Shown: positions 45,538-53,460, counted from the first letter of the stretch. The stretch: DNA of 64,000 nt from Terrabacter terrigena (GCF_042676085.1 NZ_JBHTKH010000001.1:434001-498000), one strand, 5' to 3'. The notes: generated by a model from the letters alone, not told the origin. Program-made: numbers and translations.

Positions 45538-46844
45538 GACGACACCCCCGTGGTGGTCCTGAGCGGCACTCCGTGCTTGTCGAGGGCGACGATGGTGGCC
45601 GCGACAACGTCGGGGTCGAACCGGCCCGGGTCGCCTTGGAGCTGTCTGGCGACGTCGGCGATGGCCGCCCGTCCGCCCGTCGTGGGGTCGACCAGGGCGC
45701 GCTCGACCGCGGCGACGACGGCGACGATGCGAGCGGCGACCGGGATGGTGTCGCCGGCGAGCCCGTCGGGCCGCCCCTCACCGTCGAAGCGTTCGTGCTG
45801 GTGACGGATGCCGGACCGTGCGTCCTCGAGGAAGTCGATGCCCTCGATCATCCGGGCGCCCATGACGCAGTGCCGGTCGAGCACCCGGCGCTCGGCGGGG
45901 GTCAGCGAGTCAGCCGGCCGGCGCAGCAGTCTCGTGGCGACGCCGAGGTGGCCGATCTCGTGCAGCGTCGCGGCATACCTGACCGTGCCGATCTGGCCCG
46001 GCGGCAGGCCGAGCTCCTCCGCCACCCACTCGGCGAGAGCCGCCGCGCGATGGCTGCGGTCGACGGCGGCGGGCTCCTTGGTTCCGAGCGCGGTCACCAG
46101 CGTGTCGATGGTCCTCTCGTGCGACCGCATCTCCTCGCCGTACTGGACGAAGGCCCACCGGGCGGCCAGCAGCGGAGCCATGATCAGCAGGGCGCTGAAG
46201 GCCCCGAGGCCGGCCGGGAACCACAGGATCACGAAGAGCAGCCCGATGATGCCGTAGCCGATGTACGCGACGCCGGAGCCGGTGAGCACGCGGCGCAGCT
46301 GGACACCGAACGGCACTCCCTGGTCGAGGTGGATCACGCCGGAGAGCAGCACGGCGTTGACGAGGCAGGCGACGACGTCGGCGGCGAGCAGCGGCCAGCC
46401 GACCGTCGCCGCGAGCTCAGCGGTGTCCTTGCCGAGCATGCCGTCGCCCTCGACGCCCCCGAGCAACGCGTACGTCAGCCCACCGGCAGCACCGAGCAGG
46501 CCGCTCATGGCCGCGTTGAACATCGTTGCCGACCAGCGCCGCTGGTTGCGGTCGACGAGCATCGACACCGACCCGACGACCCAGGCGCCGAAGACACCGG
46601 AGATGGCGGCCGACGCGACGAGGATGATCGAGAGGAACGAGAAGCTGATCCGCAGGCCGACGTCGAGCTCTCGGATCTGGAAGCTCACGATGCCCATGAG
46701 ACAGAGCAGGAGCAGCGGCCACAGCTCGGGTCGGGGCAGCTCGACCCAGGCGAGCACTCCCGTCACGAGGGACAGGGCGAGGACGCCCGCGAGGTATGCG
46801 GGCAACCACCGTGACCGGACGGTCACGGTGGTCGTGTTGCTCAC
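45534..46844 (-). CDS. Membrane protein with altered HD-GYP domain (copy 2)
   Basis: The 436-residue protein has a MASE-like membrane region (about 12-230) and a C-terminal HD-GYP domain that keeps more of the motifs than its partner. H265, LHEIGHLGV (H295-E296 in place of H-D), H325, and HQHERFDGEGRPDG (H348, H350, E351, D354; GRP in place of GYP) are visible. The D-to-E change in the metal-binding HD pair could weaken activity. The start is a GTG at 46844 (another lies at 46853), and no Shine-Dalgarno sequence is clear. It is coupled to copy 1 by ATGA. Confidence 0.85.
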   Translation of the reverse strand: MSNTTTVTVRSRWLPAYLAGVLALSLVTGVLAWVELPRPELWPLLLLCLMGIVSFQIRELDVGLRISFSFLSIILVASAAISGVFGAWVVGSVSMLVDRNQRRWSATMFNAAMSGLLGAAGGLTYALLGGVEGDGMLGKDTAELAATVGWPLLAADVVACLVNAVLLSGVIHLDQGVPFGVQLRRVLTGSGVAYIGYGIIGLLFVILWFPAGLGAFSALLIMAPLLAARWAFVQYGEEMRSHERTIDTLVTALGTKEPAAVDRSHRAAALAEWVAEELGLPPGQIGTVRYAATLHEIGHLGVATRLLRRPADSLTPAERRVLDRHCVMGARMIEGIDFLEDARSGIRHQHERFDGEGRPDGLAGDTIPVAARIVAVVAAVERALVDPTTGGRAAIADVARQLQGDPGRFDPDVVAATIVALDKHGVPLRTTTGVSS

Positions 46845-46861
46845 GTCGCCCACGGTAGCGC

Positions 46862-46895
46862 GACGGCACCGGGACCTTCGGGCCCCGGTGCCGTC
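46862..46895. terminator. Hairpin terminator after the 30-residue peptide gene
   Basis: GACGGCACCGGG pairs perfectly with CCCGGTGCCGTC around a 10-base loop. It lies 20 bases beyond the small peptide's stop and 18 bases before the HD gene start on the same strand, so it separates the two units. Confidence 0.75.
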
Positions 46896-46914
46896 TCGAG
46901 AAGGTTGGTCGGCC

Positions 46915-47007
46915 TCAGCCGCCCCAACCCCACACGCTGGACATGGTGAGCAGGGCGCGCGTGGCGAAGTCGTTTGCGGCGAGTGCCGACAGCAGGGCAG
47001 CGAACAT
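46915..47007 (-). CDS. 30-residue hydrophobic peptide, unannotated type
   Basis: An ATG at 47007 opens a 30-codon frame ending in TGA at 46915. The peptide starts MFAALLSALAANDFATRALL and ends SSVWGWGG: one amphipathic/hydrophobic helix followed by an aromatic Trp-Gly tail. A perfect AAGGAG lies 9 bases before the ATG, and a 12-pair GC hairpin lies just after the stop, so the unit has a complete expression layout. There is no signal peptidase site, and the length is compatible with a single membrane-associated helix. I do not recognise the family. It faces away from bL37 across 294 bases and precedes the HD gene pair on the same strand. Confidence 0.7.
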   Translation of the reverse strand: MFAALLSALAANDFATRALLTMSSVWGWGG

Positions 47008-47136
47008 GTTGGGGGGCTCCTTGATCCAAGTGGTGTTCCGGATGCGTGCGCCATGGAGGGGCGTTGCTGCGGCAGCACAGAACAACTGAGGTTTCCCTCG
47101 GAAAGCAGCGTCCCAGAAACGGCAGGCGCACGTAAG

Positions 47137-47162
47137 GGATCCGATCGTCGTCGACCGGATCC
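47137..47162. repeat. Dyad upstream of the 30-residue peptide gene
   Basis: GGATCCGATCG and CGACCGGATCC (one mismatched position) flank a TCGT loop, 130 bases upstream of the peptide start and 140 upstream of bL37. It could be an operator shared by the divergent genes or a leader hairpin. Confidence 0.55.
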
Positions 47163-47301
47163 ATACCAAGATTTTACCGTTGAACCGGCAATCACGTGGG
47201 CGAATCGTCCCCGAATTGGGTCGGCTCGCCCGGTTGTGGAAGAATCGGGGCTTCGTGCCCGTACGGGGACGAGACCACAGCAGCACCAAGGAGAGCCGAC
47301 G

Positions 47302-47376
47302 ATGAGCAAGCGCGCCCGCAAGCGCCGCTCCCGCAAGGGCAACGCCGCCAACCACGGCCGCAAGCCCAACGCCTGA
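47302..47376 (+). CDS. Ribosomal protein bL37
   Basis: A 24-residue basic protein, MSKRARKRRSRKGNAANHGR plus KPNA, matches the actinobacterial 50S protein bL37 first seen in mycobacterial ribosome structures; the ANHGRKPNA ending is diagnostic. AAGGAG lies 8 bases before the ATG and a terminator hairpin lies 13 bases after the stop. Genes this short are often missed by automatic annotation. Here the codon use, the ribosome binding site and the terminator all support it. Confidence 0.92.
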   Translation: MSKRARKRRSRKGNAANHGRKPNA

Positions 47377-47389
47377 GCCGCAGACGCAA

Positions 47390-47423
47390 AAGGCCCGCAC
47401 CCGATCGGATCGGGGCGGGCCTT
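47390..47423. terminator. Terminator of bL37
   Basis: AAGGCCCGC-A-CCCGAT pairs with ATCGGG-GCGGGCCTT around a CGG loop, with one bulged A. TCG-TCG follows, moderately T-containing. Confidence 0.85.
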
Positions 47424-47518
47424 CGTCGTGTCCGAGCCAGGTGCCGCAGCCACCACCAGGGCGGCGCTTGACCAGCGCGTGTCAGGGCCGTTCAGCAGCG
47501 ATCCGGCACGGGGCCGGC

Positions 47519-47806
47519 TCAGCCGCGGTCGACCTGGATCACCGTCATCGAGATGCGCGACATGATGGTCGTGCGCAGCGCGTCGGGCGCCTGCTCGCAC
47601 TCGCACGAGCGCTTGATCAGCGACTTGAGCGTCGTGTCGAGGTCGTACTCCTTGAGGCACGGGCCGCACTCGTCGAGGTGCGCCTGGATCTTGGCGCACT
47701 CCTCCGGACCCAGCTCGCCGTCGAGGTACTCATAGACGCGCAGCAGCGCCTCCGAGCAGTCGGTGCGCGACTCGCTCCCGGGGGCGGCCGCCGTGTGCTC
47801 GTTCAT
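47519..47806 (-). CDS. rsrA: Zinc-dependent anti-sigma factor RsrA/RshA type
   Basis: The 95-residue protein has the ZAS signature H43-x3-C47-x2-C50 (AHLDECGPCLKEYDLDTTLKSLIKRSC). Further Cys are C17, C37, C68 and C70. In RsrA the zinc-linked Cys form a disulphide under thiol stress and release SigR. The ATG at 47806 overlaps the sigR stop (ATGA), the usual coupled pair. It belongs to the SigR/SigH thiol-stress circuit that also controls mycothiol recycling; mtr at 26775 may be among its targets, which is inference. Confidence 0.94.
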   Translation of the reverse strand: MNEHTAAAPGSESRTDCSEALLRVYEYLDGELGPEECAKIQAHLDECGPCLKEYDLDTTLKSLIKRSCECEQAPDALRTTIMSRISMTVIQVDRG

Positions 47807-48576
47807 GACCGGCTTCCTTCCGTGCCGTCGCCCGTGGCCCCGGCGGTGCCGGCGGCGGCGAAACCGCGGTCGGCGGCATACCCCGAGAGGAGCTCGCGCA
47901 GCTGGCGTCTCCCCCGGTGCAGGCGGCTCATCACGGTCCCGATGGGCGTGTCCATGATCTCGGCGATCTCCTTGTAGGAGTAGCCCTCGACGTCGGCGAA
48001 GTAGACCGCGAGGCGGAACTCCTCCGGGATCGACTGGAGGGCGCGCTTGACGTCGCTGTCGGGCAGGTGGTCGAGCGCCTCCGCCTCGGCCGAGCGCAGT
48101 CCGGAGGACGTGTGCGACTCGGCGCGCGCGAGCTGGTAGTCCTCGATCTCTGCCGAGTCGGACTCGAGGGGCTGGCGCTGCTTCTTGCGGTAGCTGTTGA
48201 TGTAGGTGTTGGTGAGGATGCGGTACATCCACGCCTTGAGGTTGGTCCCCGGCTTGTACTGGTGGAAGGCCGCGTACGCCTTCGCGAACGTCTCCTGGAC
48301 GAGGTCCTCGGCATCGCTGGGGTTGCGCGTGGTGCGCAGCGCGGCGCTGTAGAGCTGGTCGAGCAGGGGCATGGCCTCGCGCTCGAAGCGCGCGCGGCGG
48401 TCGGTCTCGTTCTCGGCTGCGACGTCGACGCTCGCGTCGGCGGCCTGCTGTGCGGCCGTGGCGTCGAGGGCCGCGTCGAGGGCCGGGTCGGCGGGCCTGT
48501 CGGCGCCGGGCGCGTCGCTGCCCGGCTCGGCGAGCCGCAGCGCAGCGCTGGGGTCGGTGTTCTTGTCCTTTGCCAT
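47803..48576 (-). CDS. sigR: ECF sigma factor SigR/SigH type
   Basis: The 257-residue protein has a disordered acidic/Ala-rich N-terminal extension of about 65 residues. Sigma region 2 follows (YSAALRTTRNPSDAEDLVQETFAKAYAAFHQYKPGTNLKAWMYRILTNTYINSYRKKQR), then region 4 (DVKRALQSIPEEFRLAVYFADVEGYSYKEIAEIMDTPIGTVMSRLHRGRRQLRELL). The region-2 RKKQRQP ending and the coupling to rsrA identify the SigR group, which answers disulphide stress. The ATG at 48576 has TAGGCT 8 bases upstream. Longer in-frame sequence overlaps the neighbouring hydrolase and is rejected. No GGAAT/GTT-type SigR autoregulatory promoter was recognised upstream. Confidence 0.95.
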   Translation of the reverse strand: MAKDKNTDPSAALRLAEPGSDAPGADRPADPALDAALDATAAQQAADASVDVAAENETDRRARFEREAMPLLDQLYSAALRTTRNPSDAEDLVQETFAKAYAAFHQYKPGTNLKAWMYRILTNTYINSYRKKQRQPLESDSAEIEDYQLARAESHTSSGLRSAEAEALDHLPDSDVKRALQSIPEEFRLAVYFADVEGYSYKEIAEIMDTPIGTVMSRLHRGRRQLRELLSGYAADRGFAAAGTAGATGDGTEGSRS

Positions 48577-48584
48577 CACGGCCC

Positions 48585-48590
48585 AGCCTA
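48585..48590 (-). promoter_or_regulatory. -10 hexamer before sigR
   Basis: TAGGCT (minus strand) lies 8 bases before the ATG at 48576, giving almost no leader. It is a housekeeping-type -10. Confidence 0.45.
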
Positions 48591-48704
48591 GTCCGGCGAG
48601 CCGGGCCTGCCGCCCGTGCTCCACGGCCTGGTTGTGCCAGGGCAGCACCGAGGCCTCGTCGGGTGCGCAGGTGCGGCTCGTGACCATGCCTGCTGCAACG
48701 ACAC

Positions 48705-49346
48705 CTAGCCGGGCAGCATTCCCGCGATCGAGGTCAGGGCCTGGGTCAGGGCGCCGCGGGACCCCTTGGGGTAGCTGTGCGCGCCGGGGACCTCGACGAG
48801 GCTCGTCCCGGCGGGCAGGTGGGGACGCACCTCCTCGGGCGTACCGAAGGTGTCGTGGGTGCCCTGCACGACCCACGACGGGTCGGGCGCCAGCGCGAGC
48901 TCGTGGGCGCGCAGCTTGTCGGGTTGCCCGGGCAGGTGCAGGGGGAAGCTGAGCAGCAGGCCGGCGTCGGCCTCCAGGGGGCCGGCCGTGCGGCACGCCA
49001 CGCGGGCCCCGGCACTACGGCCACCCACGACGAGCGGCCGCGGCAGCCGGCCACGACCCGTGAGGAGCGCCTCGACGATCGGCACCCAGGCGGCGTCGAG
49101 CGTCGGTGGCCGCCCGGCCACCCTGCGGCCGGCGACGAGCCAGGGCTGCTCGACGAGCACCACGGCCCAGCCCGCACCGAGCAGCACCTCGCGCGCGATG
49201 GCGAGGTCGATGGCGCCGAGCCCTCCCCCGGCGCCGTGGCCCAGCACGACGGTGCCGCGCGGCCGGGAGGGACGCTGGACGTGCGCCCGGCCGGGCCCGC
49301 CCGGGGTCTCGATCTCGCGGACCGTCGTGCGCGTCGGACCGCTCAC
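48705..49346 (-). CDS. Alpha/beta hydrolase (KANL3/Tex30-like)
   Basis: The 213-residue protein is a compact alpha/beta hydrolase. GTVVLGHGAGGG provides the oxyanion hole, VVGGRSAGARVAC the nucleophile elbow (Ser of GRSAG), an Asp follows in VVQGTHDTFG, and the catalytic His is in VEVPGAHSYPKG. This matches the KANL3/Tex30 domain of unknown substrate. The GTG start overlaps the SRAP stop (GTGA), so it is translated with that gene. The product is cytosolic. Confidence 0.87.
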   Translation of the reverse strand: MSGPTRTTVREIETPGGPGRAHVQRPSRPRGTVVLGHGAGGGLGAIDLAIAREVLLGAGWAVVLVEQPWLVAGRRVAGRPPTLDAAWVPIVEALLTGRGRLPRPLVVGGRSAGARVACRTAGPLEADAGLLLSFPLHLPGQPDKLRAHELALAPDPSWVVQGTHDTFGTPEEVRPHLPAGTSLVEVPGAHSYPKGSRGALTQALTSIAGMLPG

Positions 49347-50185
49347 GCCCCGATCACCTCGCCGGTCATGGGGTCGACGACGCCCTCGAGCTCGGAGGCG
49401 GCGACCGGCTCGACGAGGGTGGGTCCGTTGTTGGCGGTGGCCCCGACCGCCCGGCTCACGGGGTGGGCCTCGAAGCGGCCCGGGTCGGCGAACTCGAGGA
49501 CGCCCTGGACGTAGCCGGCGTCGTTCTCGTCGGGGTCGAGCCACTGCTCCCACTGTGCGCGTTCGAGGACCAGGGGCTGCCGGTCGTGGATGCGGTCCAT
49601 GCCGGGGTCGGCGGCCGTCGTGATGATCGTGAAGGTCGTCAGCCACGCCCCGGGGTCGCCGTCGGGCAGCTCCTTGTCGCGCCAGAACTCGTAGAGGCCG
49701 GCCAAGGCGACCGGGTCGCCGTCGGCGCGGTGGATGAAGAACGGCTGCTTGCGGGGCTTGCCCTTGGCGTCGAGGGCCGTCGGCGAGACCTGCCACTCGT
49801 ACCACCCGTCGGCCGGGACGATGCAGCGTCGCGAGAGGGCCGCCTTGGCGAACGCGCCCTTGCCGAGAACCGACTCGGCGCGCGCGTTGGTCATGCGCAG
49901 GCCCATCTTGACGTCCTTCGACCACGCCGGGACGAGGCCCCAGGTGAGCAGGCGGAGCTGGCGGGTCGGCTCCGCGTCGTCGGGTGCGTCAGTGCCCCGG
50001 GGCCGTCGGGTCAGCACGACCGGCGCCTGCTTCGAGGGCGCCATGTTCCAGTCGGGCTCGCCCGCCGGCGGGTTCTGTGGGTTCTTGAGCACGCTGCGCG
50101 CGGGCTCGGCCGTGTGGTCCTCGTCGACGTCGAAGGCCTCGATGAGCTCGTCGGGCCGCGCGCTCGCGGCATACCTCCCGCACAT
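49343..50185 (-). CDS. SRAP-domain DNA-damage protein (HMCES/YedK)
   Basis: The 280-residue protein begins MCGRYAASARPDELIEAF; C2, exposed after Met removal, forms the DNA-protein crosslink at abasic sites. Other SRAP motifs are present: WNMAPSKQAPVVL, LLTWGLVPAWSKD, NARAESVLGKGAF, RRCIVPADGWYEWQ, FFIHRADGDPVALAGLYEFW, TFTIITTAADPGMDRIHDRQPLVL and HPVSRAVGATANNGP. The protein guards single-stranded DNA abasic sites. The ATG at 50185 lies 7 bases after TACGCT on the minus strand. It matches Rv3226c next to aroA. Confidence 0.95.
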   Translation of the reverse strand: MCGRYAASARPDELIEAFDVDEDHTAEPARSVLKNPQNPPAGEPDWNMAPSKQAPVVLTRRPRGTDAPDDAEPTRQLRLLTWGLVPAWSKDVKMGLRMTNARAESVLGKGAFAKAALSRRCIVPADGWYEWQVSPTALDAKGKPRKQPFFIHRADGDPVALAGLYEFWRDKELPDGDPGAWLTTFTIITTAADPGMDRIHDRQPLVLERAQWEQWLDPDENDAGYVQGVLEFADPGRFEAHPVSRAVGATANNGPTLVEPVAASELEGVVDPMTGEVIGA

Positions 50186-50192
50186 GCGGCAC

Positions 50193-50198
50193 AGCGTA
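50193..50198 (-). promoter_or_regulatory. -10 hexamer of the SRAP gene, leaderless
   Basis: TACGCT (minus strand) ends 7 bases before the ATG at 50185. No Shine-Dalgarno sequence is present. Confidence 0.5.
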
Positions 50199-50278
50199 TG
50201 CCGCTGCGCCGACCCGCACGGGCAGGGGCGGGCGCGGGGGCGAGACGGCATACGGACTGATCCGGAAGGTGCGTCACA

Positions 50279-50314
50279 CCGCACCCTCGGTGGGCGCGCC
50301 CACCGAGGGTGCGG
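50279..50314. repeat. 36-base perfect palindrome in a divergent gap
   Basis: CCGCACCCTCGGTGGGCG is directly followed by its exact complement, with no loop. It lies between the divergent SRAP and DoxX-like genes, about 94 and 81 bases from the two starts. A terminator is not needed between divergent genes, so an operator, attenuator or small RNA end is possible. Confidence 0.75.
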
Positions 50315-50394
50315 GTATGTCGATACCGTAGGTGTCCACTGGTCCACGATGGTCGCGGCGCGGTTCGTGCCGCCGACCCGAGGAGGAGCTCCGC

Positions 50395-50925
50395 ATGATC
50401 GTCCGTCGTCTCGCCCGTCCGCTGCTCGCATCCGTGTTCGTCGCCGCCGGCGTCGAAGCCCTGCGCCACCCGGCGGCCCGCACCGACCAGGCGGCCCACC
50501 TCCTGCAGAAGGTGCCGGGCCAGGTGCCCGGCGCAGAGGTCGCCGCGAAGGACCCCGACCTGTTCGTGCGCGTCAACGGGGCAGCCCTGCTCGGCGGTGG
50601 CCTCCTCCTCGCGACCGGACGCATGCCGCGTCTGGCCTCGACGGTGCTTGCCGCGTCCGTCGTGCCGACCACGGCCATCGAGCACGCGTTCTGGGAGGAG
50701 ATCGACCCGACGCGAAAGGCCCAGAGCCGCAGCCTCTTCCTCAAGAACGTCGGGCTGCTCGGCGGCCTGCTCCTCGCCGCCGTCGACACCGAGGGCAAGC
50801 CCGGCCTGGCCTGGCGCGCCCAGCACGCCACGAAGACGACGCGCCGCGAGGCACGGCACGCCAAGCAGACCGCCAAGCGCGAGGCCCGCCTCCTCGCCCA
50901 TCGAGCACAGGACGTCGTGAGCTGA
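50395..50925 (+). CDS. DoxX-family membrane protein
   Basis: The 176-residue protein has about four hydrophobic segments: ARPLLASVFVAAGVEALRHP, VNGAALLGGGLLLATGRMPRLASTVLAASVVPTTAIEHAFW and NVGLLGGLLLAAVDTEGKPGLAW. A Lys/Arg/Ala-rich cytoplasmic tail follows. The pattern is DoxX (thiosulphate-quinone oxidoreductase-like subunit family), whose role in actinobacteria is thought to involve membrane redox balance. The ATG has AGGAGGAGCT about 6 bases upstream. It leads the unit with aroA and rsgA; the aroA start is one base past its stop. Confidence 0.85.
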   Translation: MIVRRLARPLLASVFVAAGVEALRHPAARTDQAAHLLQKVPGQVPGAEVAAKDPDLFVRVNGAALLGGGLLLATGRMPRLASTVLAASVVPTTAIEHAFWEEIDPTRKAQSRSLFLKNVGLLGGLLLAAVDTEGKPGLAWRAQHATKTTRREARHAKQTAKREARLLAHRAQDVVS

Positions 50926-50926
50926 G

Positions 50927-52318
50927 TTGAGTCCCGCTGATCCATCGCCCCAGTCCCCCTCCCCGAACGGTGTCACCACAGGCGACACCCTGACGGACGA
51001 GCCGGACTGGGCGGCGCCGCTCGCCCCTGGCCCACTCGACGCGACGGTCGTGCTGCCGGGGAGCAAGTCCCTCACCAACCGCTACCTCGTGCTCGCCGCC
51101 CTGGCGAGCGACCGTTCCCGCCTGCGGGCCCCGCTCCGCTCGCGCGACACCCTGCTCATGGCGGACGCACTGCGGTCGCTGGGGGTCCGCATCGACGACG
51201 TGGCCCCCGAGGGCGAGTCGGCGCCGGGGGCGGTGCCCGACTGGCTGGTCACGCCACCCGAGACCCTCACCGGGAACGTCACCGTCGACTGCGGCCTCGC
51301 CGGCACCGTCATGCGCTTCCTGCCCGCCGTCGCGGCACTCGCCGACGGCCCCGTGCGGCTCGACGGCGACCCGCAGGCCCGGGTGCGGCCCATGGGTCCG
51401 GTCATCGACGCGCTGCGCGCCCTCGGGGCCGACCTCGACGACGACGGTGGCTGCCTTCCCGTCACGGTCCGCGGCCGGGGGCGCCTGCCCGGCGGGTCGG
51501 TCACGATGGACGCATCCGCGTCGTCGCAGTTCATCTCGGCCCTGCTGCTCGCGGGCGCCCGCTACGACGACGGCGTCACCGTGCACCACGACGGCAAGCC
51601 GGTGCCGAGCGAGCCACACATCCTCATGACCGTCGAGACGCTGCGTGACGCCGGTGCCATCGTCGACGACAGTGAGCCCGACACGTGGCGGGTCGAGCCG
51701 TCCGAGATCAACGCGCTGGACGTCTCCGTCGAGCCCGACCTCTCGAACGCCGGTCCGTTCGTCGCCGCGGCCCTCGTCGCGGGTGGGGCGGTGCGCGTCC
51801 CCGGCTGGCCGCAGCACACGACGCAGGCCGGTGACATGCTCCGCGAGATCCTCGACACGATGGGTGCCGACGTCCGGCTCGACCGGGCCGGGCTCACCGT
51901 CGTGGGCAGCGGCGAGCTCGTCGGCATCGAGATCGACCTGCACGACGCGGCGGAGCTCACCCCCACCGTGGCCGCCCTCGCGGCGCTGGCGTCCACCCCC
52001 ACCTGGATCCGCGGCGTCGCGCACATCCGCGGGCACGAGACCGACCGTCTCGCGGCCCTCACGGCCGAGCTCGGGAACCTGGGCTCGCGGGTGACCGAGA
52101 CCGACGACGGCCTGCGCATCACGCCGTCGACCCTGCACGGTGGACGTTTCCGCAGCTACCACGACCACCGCATGGCGACGGCGGGCGCCATCATCGGCCT
52201 GCGCGTGCCGGGCGTCCACGTCGAGGACATCGGCACCACGCGCAAGACGCTGCCCGACTTCGTCGGCCTCTGGCGCGGCATGCTCGACGGCTCGGCGTCC
52301 GTGGTGCTTCCTCGATGA
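50927..52318 (+). CDS. aroA: 3-phosphoshikimate 1-carboxyvinyltransferase (EPSP synthase)
   Basis: The 463-residue enzyme of the shikimate pathway joins shikimate-3-phosphate and phosphoenolpyruvate. Visible motifs are LPGSKSLTNRYLVLAALA (substrate Lys/Ser/Thr), GLAGTVMRFLPAVAALADGPVRLDGDPQARVRPMGP, SASSQFISALLLAGARY, VEPDLSNAGPFVAAALVAGG, LTPTVAALAALA and SYHDHRMATAGAIIGLRVPGVHVEDIGTTRKTLPDF. The start is tentatively TTG at 50927, giving a 30-residue disordered lead; no strong alternative start is visible until the fold begins. Its stop overlaps the rsgA start (ATGA). Confidence 0.95.
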   Translation: MSPADPSPQSPSPNGVTTGDTLTDEPDWAAPLAPGPLDATVVLPGSKSLTNRYLVLAALASDRSRLRAPLRSRDTLLMADALRSLGVRIDDVAPEGESAPGAVPDWLVTPPETLTGNVTVDCGLAGTVMRFLPAVAALADGPVRLDGDPQARVRPMGPVIDALRALGADLDDDGGCLPVTVRGRGRLPGGSVTMDASASSQFISALLLAGARYDDGVTVHHDGKPVPSEPHILMTVETLRDAGAIVDDSEPDTWRVEPSEINALDVSVEPDLSNAGPFVAAALVAGGAVRVPGWPQHTTQAGDMLREILDTMGADVRLDRAGLTVVGSGELVGIEIDLHDAAELTPTVAALAALASTPTWIRGVAHIRGHETDRLAALTAELGNLGSRVTETDDGLRITPSTLHGGRFRSYHDHRMATAGAIIGLRVPGVHVEDIGTTRKTLPDFVGLWRGMLDGSASVVLPR

Positions 52319-53358
52319 GCCGGCGGGAACTCGACGAGGCAGACATCCGGGTCCGCCCGAGCCGCAGGGGATCGAGGCCCCGCACCAAGGAGCGCCCGGC
52401 TCACGCGGATGCCGTCGTCGCGATGGTCATCGGCGTCGACCGGGGCCGCTACACGTGTCTCGTGCCGAAGGGCGTCCTCGGCAAGAAGGAGCCCGAACGC
52501 ACCGTCACCGCCATGAAGGCGCGCGAGATCGGCCGCACCCGTGTCGTCGTCGGCGACGACGTCGCGCTCGTCGGTGACCTGGCCGGCGGACCCGACGCCC
52601 TGGCCCGCATCGTCCGCATCGAGGAGCGCCGGTCGGTGCTGCGCCGCACCGCCGACGACACCGACCCCTACGAGCGCATCATCGTCGCCAACGCCGACCA
52701 GCTCGTCATCGTCACGGCGCTCGCCGACCCCGAGCCGCGCCCCCGCATGGTCGACCGCTGCCTCGTCGCCGCCTACGACGCCGACCTCGAGCCGCTGCTC
52801 GCCCTGACCAAGGCCGACCTCGTCGACCCGGCCCCGTTCCTGGCCAGCTACGCCCCGCTCGAGGTCGAGCACGTCGTGACCTCGCGCACCGCCGACGGCT
52901 TCACCGGTCTCGACGACCTTCGGGCCCGCCTGTCCGGCAAGGTGTCGGTGTTGGTCGGCCACTCCGGCGTCGGCAAGAGCACCCTCGTCAACGGCCTCGT
53001 GCCGGGCGCCCTGCGGGCGACCGGCGTCGTCAACGACACCACGGGCCGCGGCCGGCACACCTCGACCAACGCGGTCGCCCTGCGGCTGCGCGGCGCCGAC
53101 GGGGCCGACGACGGGTGGGTCATCGACACCCCCGGCATCCGGTCGTTCGGCCTGGCCCACATCGACGTCGACCGCATCATCGACCACTTCCCCGACCTCG
53201 CGGCGGGCACCGACGAGTGCCCACGGGGCTGCACCCACGACGAGGAGGAGTGCGCCCTCGACGCGTGGGTCGCCGGCGGTCACGCCGGCGCCGCCGGGCC
53301 CTCGCGTCTCGCGTCGCTGCGACGGCTGCTGTCGAGCCGGTCGGGTGAGGAGCACTGA
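52315..53358 (+). CDS. rsgA: Ribosome biogenesis GTPase RsgA
   Basis: The 347-residue circularly permuted GTPase helps mature the 30S subunit. An N-terminal OB fold (about 30-105) precedes the G domain, in which G4 (LTKAD, 164-168) comes before G1 (GHSGVGKST, 215-223) and G3 (DTPG, 271-274). A C-terminal zinc finger has C302, C306, H308 and C313. The order aroA-rsgA follows mycobacteria (Rv3227-Rv3228). The ATG overlaps the aroA stop by 4 bases. Confidence 0.96.
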   Translation: MSRRELDEADIRVRPSRRGSRPRTKERPAHADAVVAMVIGVDRGRYTCLVPKGVLGKKEPERTVTAMKAREIGRTRVVVGDDVALVGDLAGGPDALARIVRIEERRSVLRRTADDTDPYERIIVANADQLVIVTALADPEPRPRMVDRCLVAAYDADLEPLLALTKADLVDPAPFLASYAPLEVEHVVTSRTADGFTGLDDLRARLSGKVSVLVGHSGVGKSTLVNGLVPGALRATGVVNDTTGRGRHTSTNAVALRLRGADGADDGWVIDTPGIRSFGLAHIDVDRIIDHFPDLAAGTDECPRGCTHDEEECALDAWVAGGHAGAAGPSRLASLRRLLSSRSGEEH

Positions 53359-53460
53359 GCCGCAGCGGCATACGGCCGCTCGCCGTCGTGGCGCACGACG
53401 ATCCGGCGAAGCCGCGCCCGTGTGCCGGGTGCTCCCCGCCCGCGCGCCGGGCGTTGCCGC

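Noticed and set aside
45534..47699. Long in-frame N-terminal extension of HD copy 2 (up to 721 codons)
   Set aside because: It would run through the terminator at 46862, the small peptide gene and the bL37 region; the MASE-like membrane region starts naturally at 46844.
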